Source: Dendrophyllia cribrosa
Lineage: Eukaryota; Cnidaria; Anthozoa; Scleractinia; Dendrophylliidae
Assembly (NCBI GenBank): GCA_024195265.1
Contig: JAJLRJ010000005.1
Location: 40,406,280 to 40,470,279, forward strand
DNA length: 64,000 nt
Reading direction: 5' to 3'
Made by a program: the position numbers and the translations under genes
Shown here: one piece after another, positions 46,056 through 57,152 of the stretch
Position numbering within the stretch: the stretch's first letter is position 1
Layout: each line of letters starts with the position of its first letter
Notes under the pieces: model-generated
Seen by the model: only the letters and a program-made list of their open reading frames with translations
Database searches by the model: none
Told to the model about the DNA's origin: nothing

Positions 46056-46151
46056 TTAACTCGTATGCTAGCCTTGCGCGCGCTTTTCTTCGGCGCGCGT
46101 GAATTTGAATTTTTTTGAATTTTCGCACACGTTAGCAACGAACACATTTTT

Positions 46152-46187
46152 ACTACTGATGAAGGCAGCATTGCCGAAACGTCTAGT
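46152..46187 (+). ncRNA. Hammerhead ribozyme in the inverted 3'-end copy of the Penelope-like element
   Basis: The same ribozyme on the plus strand: ACTA, CTGATGA, stem II GGCA/TGCC, GAAACGTC, TAGT. It follows the plus-strand 3' coding fragment that ends at 46055. Confidence 0.85.
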
Positions 46188-46275
46188 TTCATTTTTAACA
46201 CTTTTTACAGCGTTAAACTTAACACTTTTTCACGTAACTACAGTTAACGCTGCGCAGGATACATATTTATTTATC

Positions 46276-46290
46276 GTTACTTTTAGGGGT
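46276..46290. repeat. Target-site duplication, right copy
   Basis: gttacttttaggggt is identical to 42574-42588. The host repeat continues past it with tgccgtgctata, as in the uninterrupted copy near 41930-42000. Confidence 0.88.
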
Positions 46291-47153
46291 GCCGTGCTAT
46301 ATAGCGAAAGCAACTGTATTAGCGCGCGCTAAAATAGAATTAATGTCGCGATCATATGGCGAATAAAATTGTTATTTTGAGAAAAAACAATGAATATTAT
46401 CGAGTTTCTTAACGTAGTAATTTCTCTCGAGTCAGCAAACTTAGTTTTTGCACATAACGTAACTGCTGGTCACCCTAAATTTTATAGTTGCACTTTTTTC
46501 GGGCTCCCTATGATAACTCTTAGAGCACAGCCTTGATAACTGCCACTCCTTGAACCTCCCACCTCCCCCACCCCCCAAACCAACGCCTATTGGCCCTCAC
46601 CTCCACCTCCCACTTCCTCACCCCCTAGTACCGTCACCCCACCCTGTCGAACGCACTCCCCTAATTTCCAATTACTACTAGTATTTATAGTTTTGTAGTA
46701 AGGTAGTCAATATAGATGTAACAAATCCTTCTGGGGCAACATTATCATATCCTAAAGTGAAACAGTAAATAATAAGTTGCTGCTCAAAAGTTGTTTTAAA
46801 AGGTGACAGGCCTAACACAAATCCTACTCATCTTTAAAAGCATTTTAGCCCAGCTTTAGAGTAAGTCTACCCCAAGTATTGCGCTTACATTAAATCACGG
46901 ACTGAGAAATGAACTGATCCTAAGCAGCGCCGGAATAATTCCTACTTAAGCGGCTACAACTGATCGTGCAAGTCTTTCAAAGTGAGCTGAAAAACTCCAC
47001 TGTTTATGCCAAGAGCTACAGCAAACAAACGTAGCATAACTAAATATTCTAAACGGCTCTGGAAAGCGTAAATTCCTCATGTCAGCATAGCTAGAGATTT
47101 TTTTCCTGAGATCAAAGAAACAACAACATTTAGAACAACAGGCCTGTTATATC

Positions 47154-47159
47154 TTTATT
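47154..47159 (-). terminator. Poly(A) signal of the small secreted-protein ORF
   Basis: Canonical AATAAA on the minus strand, about 50 bases past the TAA of the 87-codon ORF, followed by GATATAAC. Confidence 0.5.
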
Positions 47160-47208
47160 TTGATCCAAAAGGAAAACATGATCTCTCAGGCACGTACTTG
47201 GGATAGAC

Positions 47209-47472
47209 TTATTCTAATGACTGGTTAGCGGGCACAAGCGAATGTTGTTCTTTGTTTTGATGCCAACGCACTTGCTGTTCGCAGACGAAATTTCCACGTT
47301 CGCTCTCCGCTACTCGGGCCATTTCTGCACTAAGGACAATCGTTCTTCCCTTGCAGACGAACGTATCCCGAGTTTTACCCCTCGAGTAACAGATTTTTTG
47401 GCCAGGCAATTTTCCTTTGGACACAGAAAAAGCTAAAACCGCTACGACGAAAATACATCTCACGCAGTTCAT
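47209..47472 (-). CDS. Small secreted cysteine-containing protein, 87 aa, function unknown
   Basis: An intronless ORF with an ATG start predicts a signal peptide (MNCVRCIFVVAVLAFSVSKG) and a basic mature part of about 67 residues with three Cys (KICYSRG, TFVCKGR, NFVCEQQ). It ends in TAA, and a canonical AATAAA lies about 50 bases further on at 47159-47154, which supports a real transcription unit. I do not recognise the family. The odd number of mature Cys allows dimerisation or a free Cys. Nothing in the neighbourhood suggests its role. Confidence 0.5.
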   Translation of the reverse strand: MNCVRCIFVVAVLAFSVSKGKLPGQKICYSRGKTRDTFVCKGRTIVLSAEMARVAESERGNFVCEQQVRWHQNKEQHSLVPANQSLE

Positions 47473-47599
47473 GTTTCACTTGCGAGGGCTCGAGCGAGAG
47501 CGAGAAATTCATGCACTATTGTTGCGAAGAGATTTTTTTGCTAGAAAAGATATCTTATAGATTAGTCTCTCCGAACTGTCTTGAACGTTAAAACCTTAG

Positions 47600-48025
47600 C
47601 TGTTTCGTACGGTGGCTTCAAAGAGACATCAATAAATCGAACATCTTTTCTGATAATCAGAGTTCGAGTTCGAGATGTAATTCGAGTTCGAGTATGAGTT
47701 CGACTTTGAGTTCGAGCTTGAGTTTAAGTTCGAGATTGAGTTTGTGCCCGGGCTTCCGTTCAAATATATTGCAGAGATGCCAACCTCTGGAGATTAAAAA
47801 TAGGGAGTTTTTTCTGGGGTTGAAGTTCCACCATCACACTCCCCCTGCCCCACCCCCCGCCCCCCGCCCCCCCTGCCCCCTCAAACTCAAATTCAAATTC
47901 AAACTCGATCTCAAACTCAAACTCAAACTCAAAGTCGAACTCAAACTCGAATTCAGATTATTAGAAAAAAAATGTTTGATTTATTGATGTCCCTTTGACG
48001 CCATCGTACTCTGAAGCTACCGTTA
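47600..48025. repeat. Inverted repeat with GAGTTC / CTCAAA hexamer arrays
   Basis: Outer arms share gacatcaataaatcgaacat with inverted tgtttgatttattgatgtcc. Inside are a GAGTTC-type array (47661-47745) and a complementary CTCAAA/ATTCAAA-type array (47878-47955). The centre is C-rich. Confidence 0.75.
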
Positions 48026-48099
48026 TAAAAGGGGATAGAAAATTGTCTCGAGATACATTACATCATGGATCATTACATGTAACTCGAGACAAAATGGAA

Positions 48100-48275
48100 A
48101 TGTTGTGGTACCCACTCTCGCTCCCGCGAAAATGACGCGAGTGGGTTGGCGCACGTGCACTCATTTTGCCAACGTGTCAGTTCCGCATTTTGACGGATTT
48201 TCGGCGTTCCCGCGTGCAAGAGCTTGTGTTCTTTGTCTTTGAGAGATTATTTGGCTCTTTAGCGTGGAAATAAGG
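48100..48275 (+). promoter_or_regulatory. GC-rich promoter-like region with candidate first-exon donor
   Basis: CpG-rich sequence (ctcgctcccgcgaaaatgac) leads to a donor-like aataag|gtaagg near 48272. No ORF starts here, so at most an untranslated first exon is implied. Weak evidence. Confidence 0.2.
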
Positions 48276-48511
48276 TAAGGAAATGCTGTCGAGTATTAGC
48301 TTGAGTTTTGGTGTGCTATTCATGTATTTTAACCGCAAAGTTTGGCTACTTTTTGCTTCAAACGCCATTTTAGAATGAATCGCTGAATCGAGTCAAAATA
48401 GTGACTAACAAATAAGCTTAAGCTTAAAACTACAAATTATTTGATCTGATAGTTTTTACTCTTTAGAGTGGTTTTACATTAGTGTAAAGAAGAAGTCAAG
48501 TTTTGGACGTT

Positions 48512-48701
48512 AATAGACAAATTCGGCTAACGCATTGTTGTACCCAATTCAAACCTTTTGGGATTAGAACTCTTTGTTCGTCATATTTCCACATCAATGA
48601 AGCATTGACACGGAAATGATATCGAAATACTGTGAACAAAGGATCCTATTCCCAGAAGGTTTGAATTGGGTACAACAATACATTAGCCGAATTTGTCTAT
48701 T
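48512..48701. mobile_element. 190-bp MITE with AATAGACAAATTCGGCTAA ends
   Basis: Nearly perfect inverted arms of about 65 bases (tgttgtacccaattcaaacc and its complement) leave a short AT-rich loop. Confidence 0.88.
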
Positions 48702-49525
48702 TGGGGCATTTGGGCCAAAACTCACATAATAATGTCTTTTTTTAAGAAAACTGAAAATAGTTTTAATACTTTATGTTCTCAACTTTAAACTATTTTGCAT
48801 TTGTGGCTGTTACATTTTACATCAGTGCACACATCCCGGGACACGTCCCCTTGTCTGGCAGCTTGTAAACCGTGATTTTTTTTTTTTTCAAATTTCAACA
48901 CCAAATTGACCTAATTGACAACACTCATACTCACTCAGTAGCTTGAGGCACTTGAGCTATTCAGTTTCAACACAAGAAAAACTTAAATGACAACATTGTA
49001 GCTTCAACTGAATTTGATAAAAAAAAACTTGTTTTAGTCATTATCAATGCATGGATGGCAAACAGCTGATTTCCTCTATGAATTCGTCCTCACTTGGCAA
49101 GTTGTGTGTATTTGGTACACAATTACAGTGGTACCACCCCTCACAACTGTTACATGAAATCAATGAAACTATTTCTTCGTCATCTTCCGTTCCTAGGAAG
49201 ACAAAGCTTTAGTTGATTTTACATGTTCTTTTCAATATCTTTATTATAAAAGCACATACAAATATATAAAAAATGCACACTATAAAAACTTGGTGGCTCA
49301 ATATAAACAATATGGGAGAGTTAAATTATAAGTGGGCATTAAGGAGGGAGAGAGGTTGTCTGAGCTTAACGTCCAGTGGACGTTAAGCGGGGAGGGAACA
49401 GGCGAATATGTCGATGGCCCCTTAATGTATGTTCAAACTGAAATGTGTACAGTTGTACAACTGCCTAGCTCTCGCCGATTGATTGCTCTCGTATGATTAC
49501 TTATTAATAATCATACATAAAAAAT

Positions 49526-50000
49526 TTACATACAAGAAGTGAGTTTCTCGCTCTTCCACAGCATGTTTTCTTCATCTTCCGATACTTGTTGAGCTTTGTT
49601 TGGGCACTTGCCGCAGCCAGCCAGGCGAAGCTGTTTCACTTTTCCCTCTAACACCTGTTTAAACGAGCTGAATTCTATGTCCCATACAATAGAAAGGCTA
49701 TAGCCTTTGTCCTTTAGGTGTCTATCAAGCACTGTTATCATAATTTTCAGGCTTTCTGGCTCATAATCTTCGCCGTGTTTGTTTTCTACTTCGGCATAAA
49801 ATCGCTCGAACAAATTGTTTAGCTCAGCTGGCTGATAATTTTCGATTCTGTCCACAATTTCCTTTTCTTGGCACCACTTTTTCCACGTAGTCAACCAAAA
49901 TGTGTACTTTTCACAGTATTTTCATTTTTAAACTGTTTTTTAGCTGTTCTATTGTCGTAGCAGTCGCGAAAGAACACCTGCTCAAAACGCCGGCCATTGT
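49526..50000 (-). pseudogene. Tyrosine-recombinase-like (Crypton/KIAA1958-type) N-terminal domain fragment
   Basis: One frame reads RTAKKQFKNENTVKSTHF. After a one-base frame change near 49897 it continues WLTTWKKWCQEKEIVD, AELNNLFERFYAEV, GEDYEPESLKIMITVLDRHL, CGKCPNKAQQ and DEENMLW. This is the core-binding half of Crypton-like recombinases and their domesticated relatives (KIAA1958, QRICH1, ZMYM). The catalytic half is missing: the frame stops soon after MLWKSEKL. It is a broken fragment of a transposon or a retro-copied host gene. Confidence 0.65.
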
Positions 50001-50739
50001 TTTTGCTCGCAAATTTTGGTCCATCCAAGTTTTGCCCCATTCCGATGGTGCATTTGATTAGCTTTCTGTAAGTTCTTTTGTTCGTTAGCCAATCAGAATG
50101 CATGCTTTGTGCTTTTACAAATTTGCATTTTATTTCCTTTTGCCTGCACTGAATTCCTTTTTTTCTGCACTGTGTTTCCTGAAAACCACATTCATCTTAG
50201 CCAATGAGAATCAAGAAATTTTTTCATGTACCGGTATATTATTAAAAGTGGTACAGTAATTTACTTTAGCCCATTTGTGTTCTTTTCGAAACATCACGCT
50301 GTTTTGTTGATCTTAGGTTTGAACTGAGTATCCTTCTCTCTCTAGTAAGAGACAAAATTTCTAAGGCCTGGTTTCCATATGATTCAAAGATGCTTGCAAC
50401 GAACGCTGTTTCAACAATCGATCGCAAGAGTGGTTTCCAAACGATCGCAAGAGTGGTTGTCATAAATTCTGGAAACCAAGCTAAAATTCTATTTCACCTT
50501 TTGAAAAGACAATCGAAGTCGACACGGTCATCGTGTTTAAATATGTGCAAAATTGCACGCAGAGATCTTAACATGCTCCTTTGTGTTTAGCATGCAATGG
50601 AAAACAATGGGTTTGACGCTAATGAGGAAAGTGACTTCCACGCAGCTATCGTGGTGAGGCACGCTTCTTTTGTTTTAACATGCAAGCGTGCCGTGTGGGT
50701 GTGTTCACCATATTCACTGTTTTCCCATGGAGGGTCACA

Positions 50740-52350
50740 AATTTACTAAATCAATGCAAGAAAAATAGTGTTATTTAGTACTCATTCTTAACTTATGCAG
50801 TGTGATGTTAAAAAAAAGTCTTTAGTTTCTGATTGGCCTCTTTCAAAAGAATGCAGAAAAAATGTCCGAAAAAAGCCTGACCATTCAATGTTCGAGTGTC
50901 TACACTGTAAAACATCAAATGTGCCTTAGTGCTGAAGACCCTTTTTGTACTGACATGCCTCATGAATGGCAGACAAGTGATCGCCTCAATAACAGTGTGT
51001 TGTCATGTGAGAACTGAGGTTTCCTTGGCTCATTTTCTGTATTTATTGAGATGCTAGATTTAGACTAATACAGCAATAATAATTAATGCACATTTTTCAT
51101 TGCAGATGTCTACATTGCAACCTTGATTGAGTGCACTAGTTTACTGTATTAGATTCTTCAGTTTGCATCTCAAGGTACGTGTTCAGTCAATAAATCAATG
51201 GGACACAAAAGAGTCTTAAGAGGGGTCCTAGCTATTTACCAGATTCAGCTGCAAAAGAGGCATTTCAACAATCTTTTGTTCATTTTGTAACAAATCTCAT
51301 GGACCAAACATACAATATGGTCATCAATATATGTTTTGTCATTATTGGTGACATCATGTACATGTAATTTGTGATGATCCTGATTAGCATAAATTACTAT
51401 TTTGCCGGCACGTTTCAGAGGTCTGGGGGAGGGTAGCAGGCGCGCAGCGAGTTATGGGATTAGGGTTCATAATTTGCAGCCGTTAGGAGGGTGAGACATT
51501 CTACGGTCAGCCTTTGCTGTGTTAGGTTTACGTTTAGTTTTCTTCATATATCATCATATAGACACCAGATTTTACTCTTCTCGAGTGTCTAGATACTTCG
51601 CAGGGTGACCTTTATTTATTAGTGTAATGCTCATTTTTAAACTAGGATACCCTAAAACCCCAAGGGTGGCACCACTGCATTGATCAGGGGTGCACATTAC
51701 CCATTTTCTCCACCTGCTGGTTTTAGGGGTTTTTGCGTCCGGCTTTGGTGCATTTGTTTTTCCTAGAATCACAGTTGACATCTGTACATATGTTGAAACC
51801 AAATAAATGGCACGGTGGCTTGGCTGGCCCAACATGGTTTTGAAATAAATTTACTGAAACTTTATTTTAAAGCGATGTTGCTTTTGTGTTACAAGATTTC
51901 ATCCAATCATGAGACTCCAAAACAATGGCCAAGAAAGACTTCTAATTTTCCATGTTCCCCACATAGAATTTTTGTTGCATTAAAAATCACAATAGTTTTC
52001 ACTAAAAGGGAATCAATTAGTAAACTAGAGATAAATAAATGCACTGCCTGATGAAGTTATGGTAGATTTTCATGTTTTAGCCAATGAGGTGGACGGTTTC
52101 AACAATAGCACAATTCACACCTTTCTGCATTCCGTGCATTCCGTGCATTTGGGTTGCCTACTTCTTACACGGATTGTTACTTAATTTAAAGAAAAAAAGT
52201 GATGTTGTACATGCTGATGATGTCATTCACCATTGTGAAAAGTTTAGTTTTGACCATGTATTAGTAATGTTAATTTGATTTGTAAGGTTTGTTTCAATGA
52301 GCTAAAAAACTGGACTAAACTCCTCCCTAATAACCAAATCTGGTAAAAAG
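50740..52350. repeat. Local duplication, copy A
   Basis: Matches 58013-59487 in two blocks (about 50740-51365 and 52180-52350) with over 90% similarity, for example gatgttaaaa, catcaaatgtgccttagtgc and aggtacgtgttcagtcaata. About 800 bases in the middle are unmatched. It ends in a poly-C run. Confidence 0.85.
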
Positions 52351-52376
52351 ACCCCCCCCCCCCCCCCCCCCCCCCC
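52351..52376. repeat. Poly-C tract (26 bp)
   Basis: An uninterrupted C run at the end of duplication copy A; copy B has only six C. Confidence 0.95.
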
Positions 52377-52419
52377 AATCATCCAGCAGTAATCTGTAAA
52401 ATGTGAGTCGCTCATTTAA

Positions 52420-53675
52420 GGAGGCTCGAAAGGGTTTTCAGCTGCATGCGCGCGCAAGGTGCATACGTCAGCTGATTTTCCTATCAAAAAGTAGCGCGCG
52501 CAGCTCACCGGAAATGAAAATACTACGTAAAATCGCGCAAACCGGAAATAAATCGTGCATAAAATATTCCTCTTTATCTCAAAACTTTGCTCGGTGACCT
52601 ATGTTGAAATTTTTCATGCAAGTAGCATTCAACTTTATCTAACATTTGAGACATTTTGGAAAAAAACTGTACAGTGGAATTTTTTTAAATCTTTAAAAGG
52701 CCTTTTTCGATTTATCTCAATTTTCACAATACAGATTTTTTTCAAATTTACTAGTGATTTTGTTACAAATTGCTATGATGAGTCCTGGGACTCGTTTCAT
52801 GAAAAATCATGAGTTCCAGAACCAATAAGTTCCAGTCCAAAAGCCAATGAGTCCTATATTAAAGTCTTATATTATCACTGTCGGAACACTCTTGGGTTAA
52901 TGTTGTCATTTGAAGCTGTATGAAGTGGCCGCCCTCCGAAACTTAACTTTTTTTGCCCCGGCAGAGGTTGCAAAATCTTTTTTGGGTGGCATTTTTTATC
53001 TTTTTTTCAGCGTTAACAAGCGATAAAAGCTTATGTAAACTGTACGCCATATCTTTATGTAAAATTCCGAATCATTGACGTCGACCATCTTGGTTCACCC
53101 ATGTGCTTTCCATACATGTATATTGTAAACATAACGAGTAACCACTTCATAAGGTAAATCAAAATGGCAGGTTTTGAAATAAAAGAAATTTTGTTGGAAA
53201 TTACTTCTTGGCCTATTTTATAGGCAGATAATATTACTCTCTTGATTTGAGGTAGGTTTTATTTCACATTTAAAATCACAGAAAGATCGATCGATCACAG
53301 AAAGATAGGTCTCTGCGTCCTACAGGACGTGTGGCGTGAATTATTTTGCATCTTTGGGGATTTTTATGCGTCAGGGACGCAGGACGCAGGGGTAACAAAA
53401 TCACTGATTTACACAGGAGGTGAAGAATATTGCAAACTTTTAAAAACGCTTATAAAAAACATGTCACCGAGTTAGTTTTAAAGATAGATTTTAAAAAACT
53501 GGAGGGCTATAGTTACCATGACAACACATATGATGTCATAAATGGTCTTGAAGGAAACTTTAACAACCCTGTCATAAGCTTATCTATAATTTCTTTCAGA
53601 GATTAAAACCATAAAATTTTATTGTTTAATTGTTCTGACATGTACATAAGCTGTAAGAAACCCTTTCGAGCCTCC
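52420..53675. mobile_element. 1.26-kb element with GGAGGCTCGAAAGGGTTT ends, TTAA-bounded
   Basis: TTAA at 52416-52419 and 53676-53679; perfect 18-base inverted ends. No transposase frame found inside. Confidence 0.8.
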
Positions 53676-53769
53676 TTAAAACAATTTAAAACAGAGCCCA
53701 TTTTATAGCTTGGGGTCTTCCACAAAAAAAAACACAAGAATAAAATTTTCTTTCAAAAATTGCAGGTTA

Positions 53770-55110
53770 AAAAAGGCAGGTACAAAACTTGGAACTGATC
53801 CAGTCCAGGTTGGATCCAGCGCTCCAAGCTCATATTTTTAATAAGTCGCCTTTTGGAGACCTTCATTTTTAAAATGGTCGCCATTGTAAAATTTCGGTCG
53901 CCAAAAATTGTGTTTCATTTACGCAAGACACTTCATGCTACTTTACATGAAGACACTACTGCTGAACTTCTTCAAAATGGCCGCTCAATGAATTCGAAGC
54001 TGCGTTACTCAGATCCTTATGCCAGTACACATGTCTTGCAATGCAAGAGGAACAGATTCATCATTGACCTGATACAGAAGAAAACCATGGTAATATTTCT
54101 TTGATTTAATGATGATTCAATTAAAAATCGATAAAACGTAAACTCAACTTTATAGTTTTGAGCTTAAATCCTTTGGCGACCTTTGCCGATAATTCAGTCG
54201 CCAATTTTTTTTTCACTCGCCATGGCGACCAAAATGGTCGCATCTTGGAGCGCTGGGATCAACTCGGATCATAAAAATAAAAATGAAATGAAAAAAAAAT
54301 AAAAATTTTACCCAATTGTAGGTAAAAATTCCTCTCAGACATAGGCCAAATCAAGTAAGCTTTGCAACGTGGCGTTCTCCGTGGCATTCACCTGCTATTT
54401 TGTTTACTAGTGCCAGTTCCTCTCGGATCAGGTTACGAACTTGTGGTTTCGTTACACTTTCCATCATGGACCCAGCTGAAGATGCTGAAGGTAAAATCTA
54501 AGTCGGTACTCAAAAGTGACTTAAGCATGGTTTCTACCTTGATACTCCCCACCATAAAAAAATTCATGTCGACTCAGGGTTAGTTCGACGGTAAAGAAAC
54601 GGCCTTTTCTCTACGCAACCACAAGTTCTATATTAAACTTGAAAAAGCAACATCGCCTGCTGTAAAAAACAAAACAAAAAACAATATGAACATTCTGAGT
54701 TACAGAAACTATAATTTTCTTGAAATTAAGCATTTTCATTGAGAAAGATGGCCTAGATTTTACTTCCTCGCCTTCAGCTGGGTCCATGTTATATGATCGA
54801 TTGATGGATCGGAGCATGTAACGAAACCATGAGTTCGTAACCTGATCTGAGAGGAACTGGCACTAGTAAACAAAATGGCGGGTGAACGCCACGGAGAATG
54901 CCACAGAGCTCTAAACATTGCAAAGCTAACTTGATTTAGCCTATTTCTGAGAATAATTTTAACCTACAATTGAGTAAAATTTTTATTTTTCTCATTTCAT
55001 TTTTATTTTTATGATCCGAGTCGATCTGGGTCGATCCGAGTTGATCTGACCCGGACTGGATCCGGTCCGATCCGATCCGAGTTGATCCGTTCTGACTTTT
55101 GTACCTGCCT
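53770..55110. mobile_element. Palindromic element with exon-like arms and a nested insertion
   Basis: Arms of about 240 bases (54290-54500 and 54770-55010) are inverted copies; the outer ends share aggcaggtac / gtacctgcct. A second element (about 53829-54254) with CAGCGCTCCAAG ends and TCGCC-rich flanks is nested on the left. Both arms contain ATGGACCCAGCTGAAG, an ATG-led exon-like block. Confidence 0.65.
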
Positions 55111-55688
55111 GGTTAAAAATGTCAAATCGCTAACCCAAGCTTCAAATTCAATCATTCGTTAATGTCTCTATTTCCAATAAACTTAGAAAAACTCATTTAT
55201 AAACTACATATAATGCCTAACAAAAATGAGCCAGCCAAGAGAATATTTTTTTTTGTTTAGCTGCAAAAGTAAAGACACAATATCCCAATGTCATACAATC
55301 TGAAAATACATGTATTCCCAAAATAGCTTCATGTCACTTTTGGGCGAGTGAAAACTGGTCTGGGAGAGTGCATTTGGAGGGTCACTTGCCCAAATGGCGA
55401 GTGCTCTCAAAATGAAGTGTCCAACCCTGCACACTTCTATAGATCGTCTATCACAACGTTGCAGGATGAACCAGGACTCGAAATTTAAAAAAAATATATA
55501 TATCAATTGCAATTTGCGAGTAATTCCTAAAAGTTAGTCGCAAGTTCGAAAATTTAAGTCGCAAAAAAAAACTAACTACTATCAGAACCGGAAATGAGAA
55601 ACGAGAAATTTCTGAGAAAGTCTGGAAAAGCGTGCCTGTGATACACTTCTTGGAAACTACGTTTATGGAGCACGAAATCGACGATTAA

Positions 55689-56698
55689 CCCTTTAACCCC
55701 CAAGGGCTTTTGTGTTTTTGAGCAATTTCCTGCATACACACGCGCCATAGGCTTTCGTAACTCCATGTGAAGTTAAAGTTGAAAGTGCTGCTGTTCTAAA
55801 ACACTGAAGGCTCGAGTTTACTGGAAACGTCATTGTGACGTTTTCATTTTCCTTCGTTCGTTCTCAATAAAGGATTCAATATCATGTATCCACGATTTTT
55901 GGTAAGTTCACAGCCATTTTTCATCTTTAGTAGCTGCCTGATGAGCATCATTAAGTTTAAAGGCAGTTTGGAGTCCACTTTCTCAATGAAGCGAGTTAGG
56001 TGTTGTACTTCGTTACAAATTTGGCTCGGTTGCTCATTGAACTGGAAAAATGGCCGCCACCAAAGGAAGTATCCTTGGGACTCAACTCTGGATGAATTTC
56101 TTGACCTACCATGGCATATTTTGGAAGTTGCAACCACTGAAAAACACAACAAGAGCGAAATTTCGGCGGTAGATCAGAGTGGCTGTGGACTTAGTACAAA
56201 TATGAAATGTGTGGGGGAAGGAATGAACCCTGTCAAAAATTTTCGCTATTTCCCAGCATGCAGTGCGGTGGTGATGTTGAAAATCGAGGCAAGGCCAGGA
56301 TGCACTAGAACGAGAGGCTGTAGCTCGACCCGGGCAACGAATAAGGGCAAACAAAATCACTTCTAAGGTAGGACTAGGACTGAATTTTGCTGTGAATGTT
56401 GACTTTTGGGTTTGCAACGATGATTTCAATAAAAAAAAACTGAAGGCAAAAACATGATTTTTGTTGCTTTTCTGTGACGTTAAAAACGGTCATTTTTGTT
56501 CTTGTCGAAACTCAAACGCTAATATTTTGCAAAAATCACTGACTTTTTTGTGTTTATTGGGTATCTCAATTGAAAGAATTTTCTAGTCAATGCTCACAAC
56601 TGATAGTTAAGGCAATGTTCGCACGATTGAGGAAATTGCAATTTTTTTAAAAGCAGTGGGTCTTGTAGTGCCATTTGGCACTCTTGGGGCTTAAAGGG
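55689..56698. mobile_element. 1-kb element with CCCTTTAACCCCCAAG ends, TTAA-bounded
   Basis: TTAA at 55685-55688 and 56699-56702. The ends CCCTTTAACCCCCAAG and CTTGGGGCTTAAAGGG are inverted copies. A 160-codon plus-strand frame lies inside (55884-56366) but matches nothing I recognise. Confidence 0.75.
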
Positions 56699-57152
56699 TT
56701 AAGACATGCAACATTCAATGTGAATTTCACAGGATTTTTCGGATACAATCACAACTACCAGTTACAAGTAAGACACAAGACTGTTGATTAAAATTGAAGG
56801 GCCGGCGGCATAACCAGCCTGAGGTCGTTTTTTATTTTTCTCGCTCAGATTTGTTCATTTTTGGCATGTGAACTACAAATTAGTTGCAAAACATTGTTCA
56901 GATTTTATTCTGTTGTTTTTTTTCCCGTCACTTTTCTGAATTAACATATGCAAAAAAAAAAAAAAAAAGATCTGCATGTCTCCTGTTGAATCCCACTCGA
57001 AAAAATGAATCCCAAGTTTTACCCGAATTTCTTGATTTTACGTTGATTTTTCACTTCAGATGGCCAAGTTTGGGCCCGTACCACTAAATCCCGCTCAAAA
57101 ATAAATCCCGAAGTTTATTCCCTCAAAATCGCTTCATTTTTATCACTAATAG

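Larger units (their letters stand above)
42589..46275 (-). mobile_element. Penelope-like retroelement (EN+ type) with hammerhead ribozymes and 15-bp TSD
   Basis: In element sense (minus strand) the order is: an inverted 3'-end fragment (46275-45906), a pseudo-LTR piece with a hammerhead (45849-45822), a 5' leader, the RT/GIY-YIG reading frame (45688-42823), and a downstream pseudo-LTR piece with a second hammerhead (42668-42641). The whole is flanked by the duplication gttacttttaggggt at 42574-42588 and 46276-46290. Tandem or inverted terminal pieces and hammerheads are established traits of Penelope-like elements. A (CATA)n tract lies in the downstream repeat. Terminal repeats are almost identical, so the insertion is young, but a frameshift and probable damage in the endonuclease suggest this copy is not autonomous. 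Confidence 0.93.

Noticed and set aside
53853..54104. 83-codon plus-strand ORF
   Set aside because: It falls inside a nested inverted-repeat element with TCGCC-rich ends and has no recognisable domain.
55884..56366. 160-codon plus-strand ORF
   Set aside because: It lies within a TTAA-bounded MITE, overlaps an open antisense frame and shows no recognisable domain.
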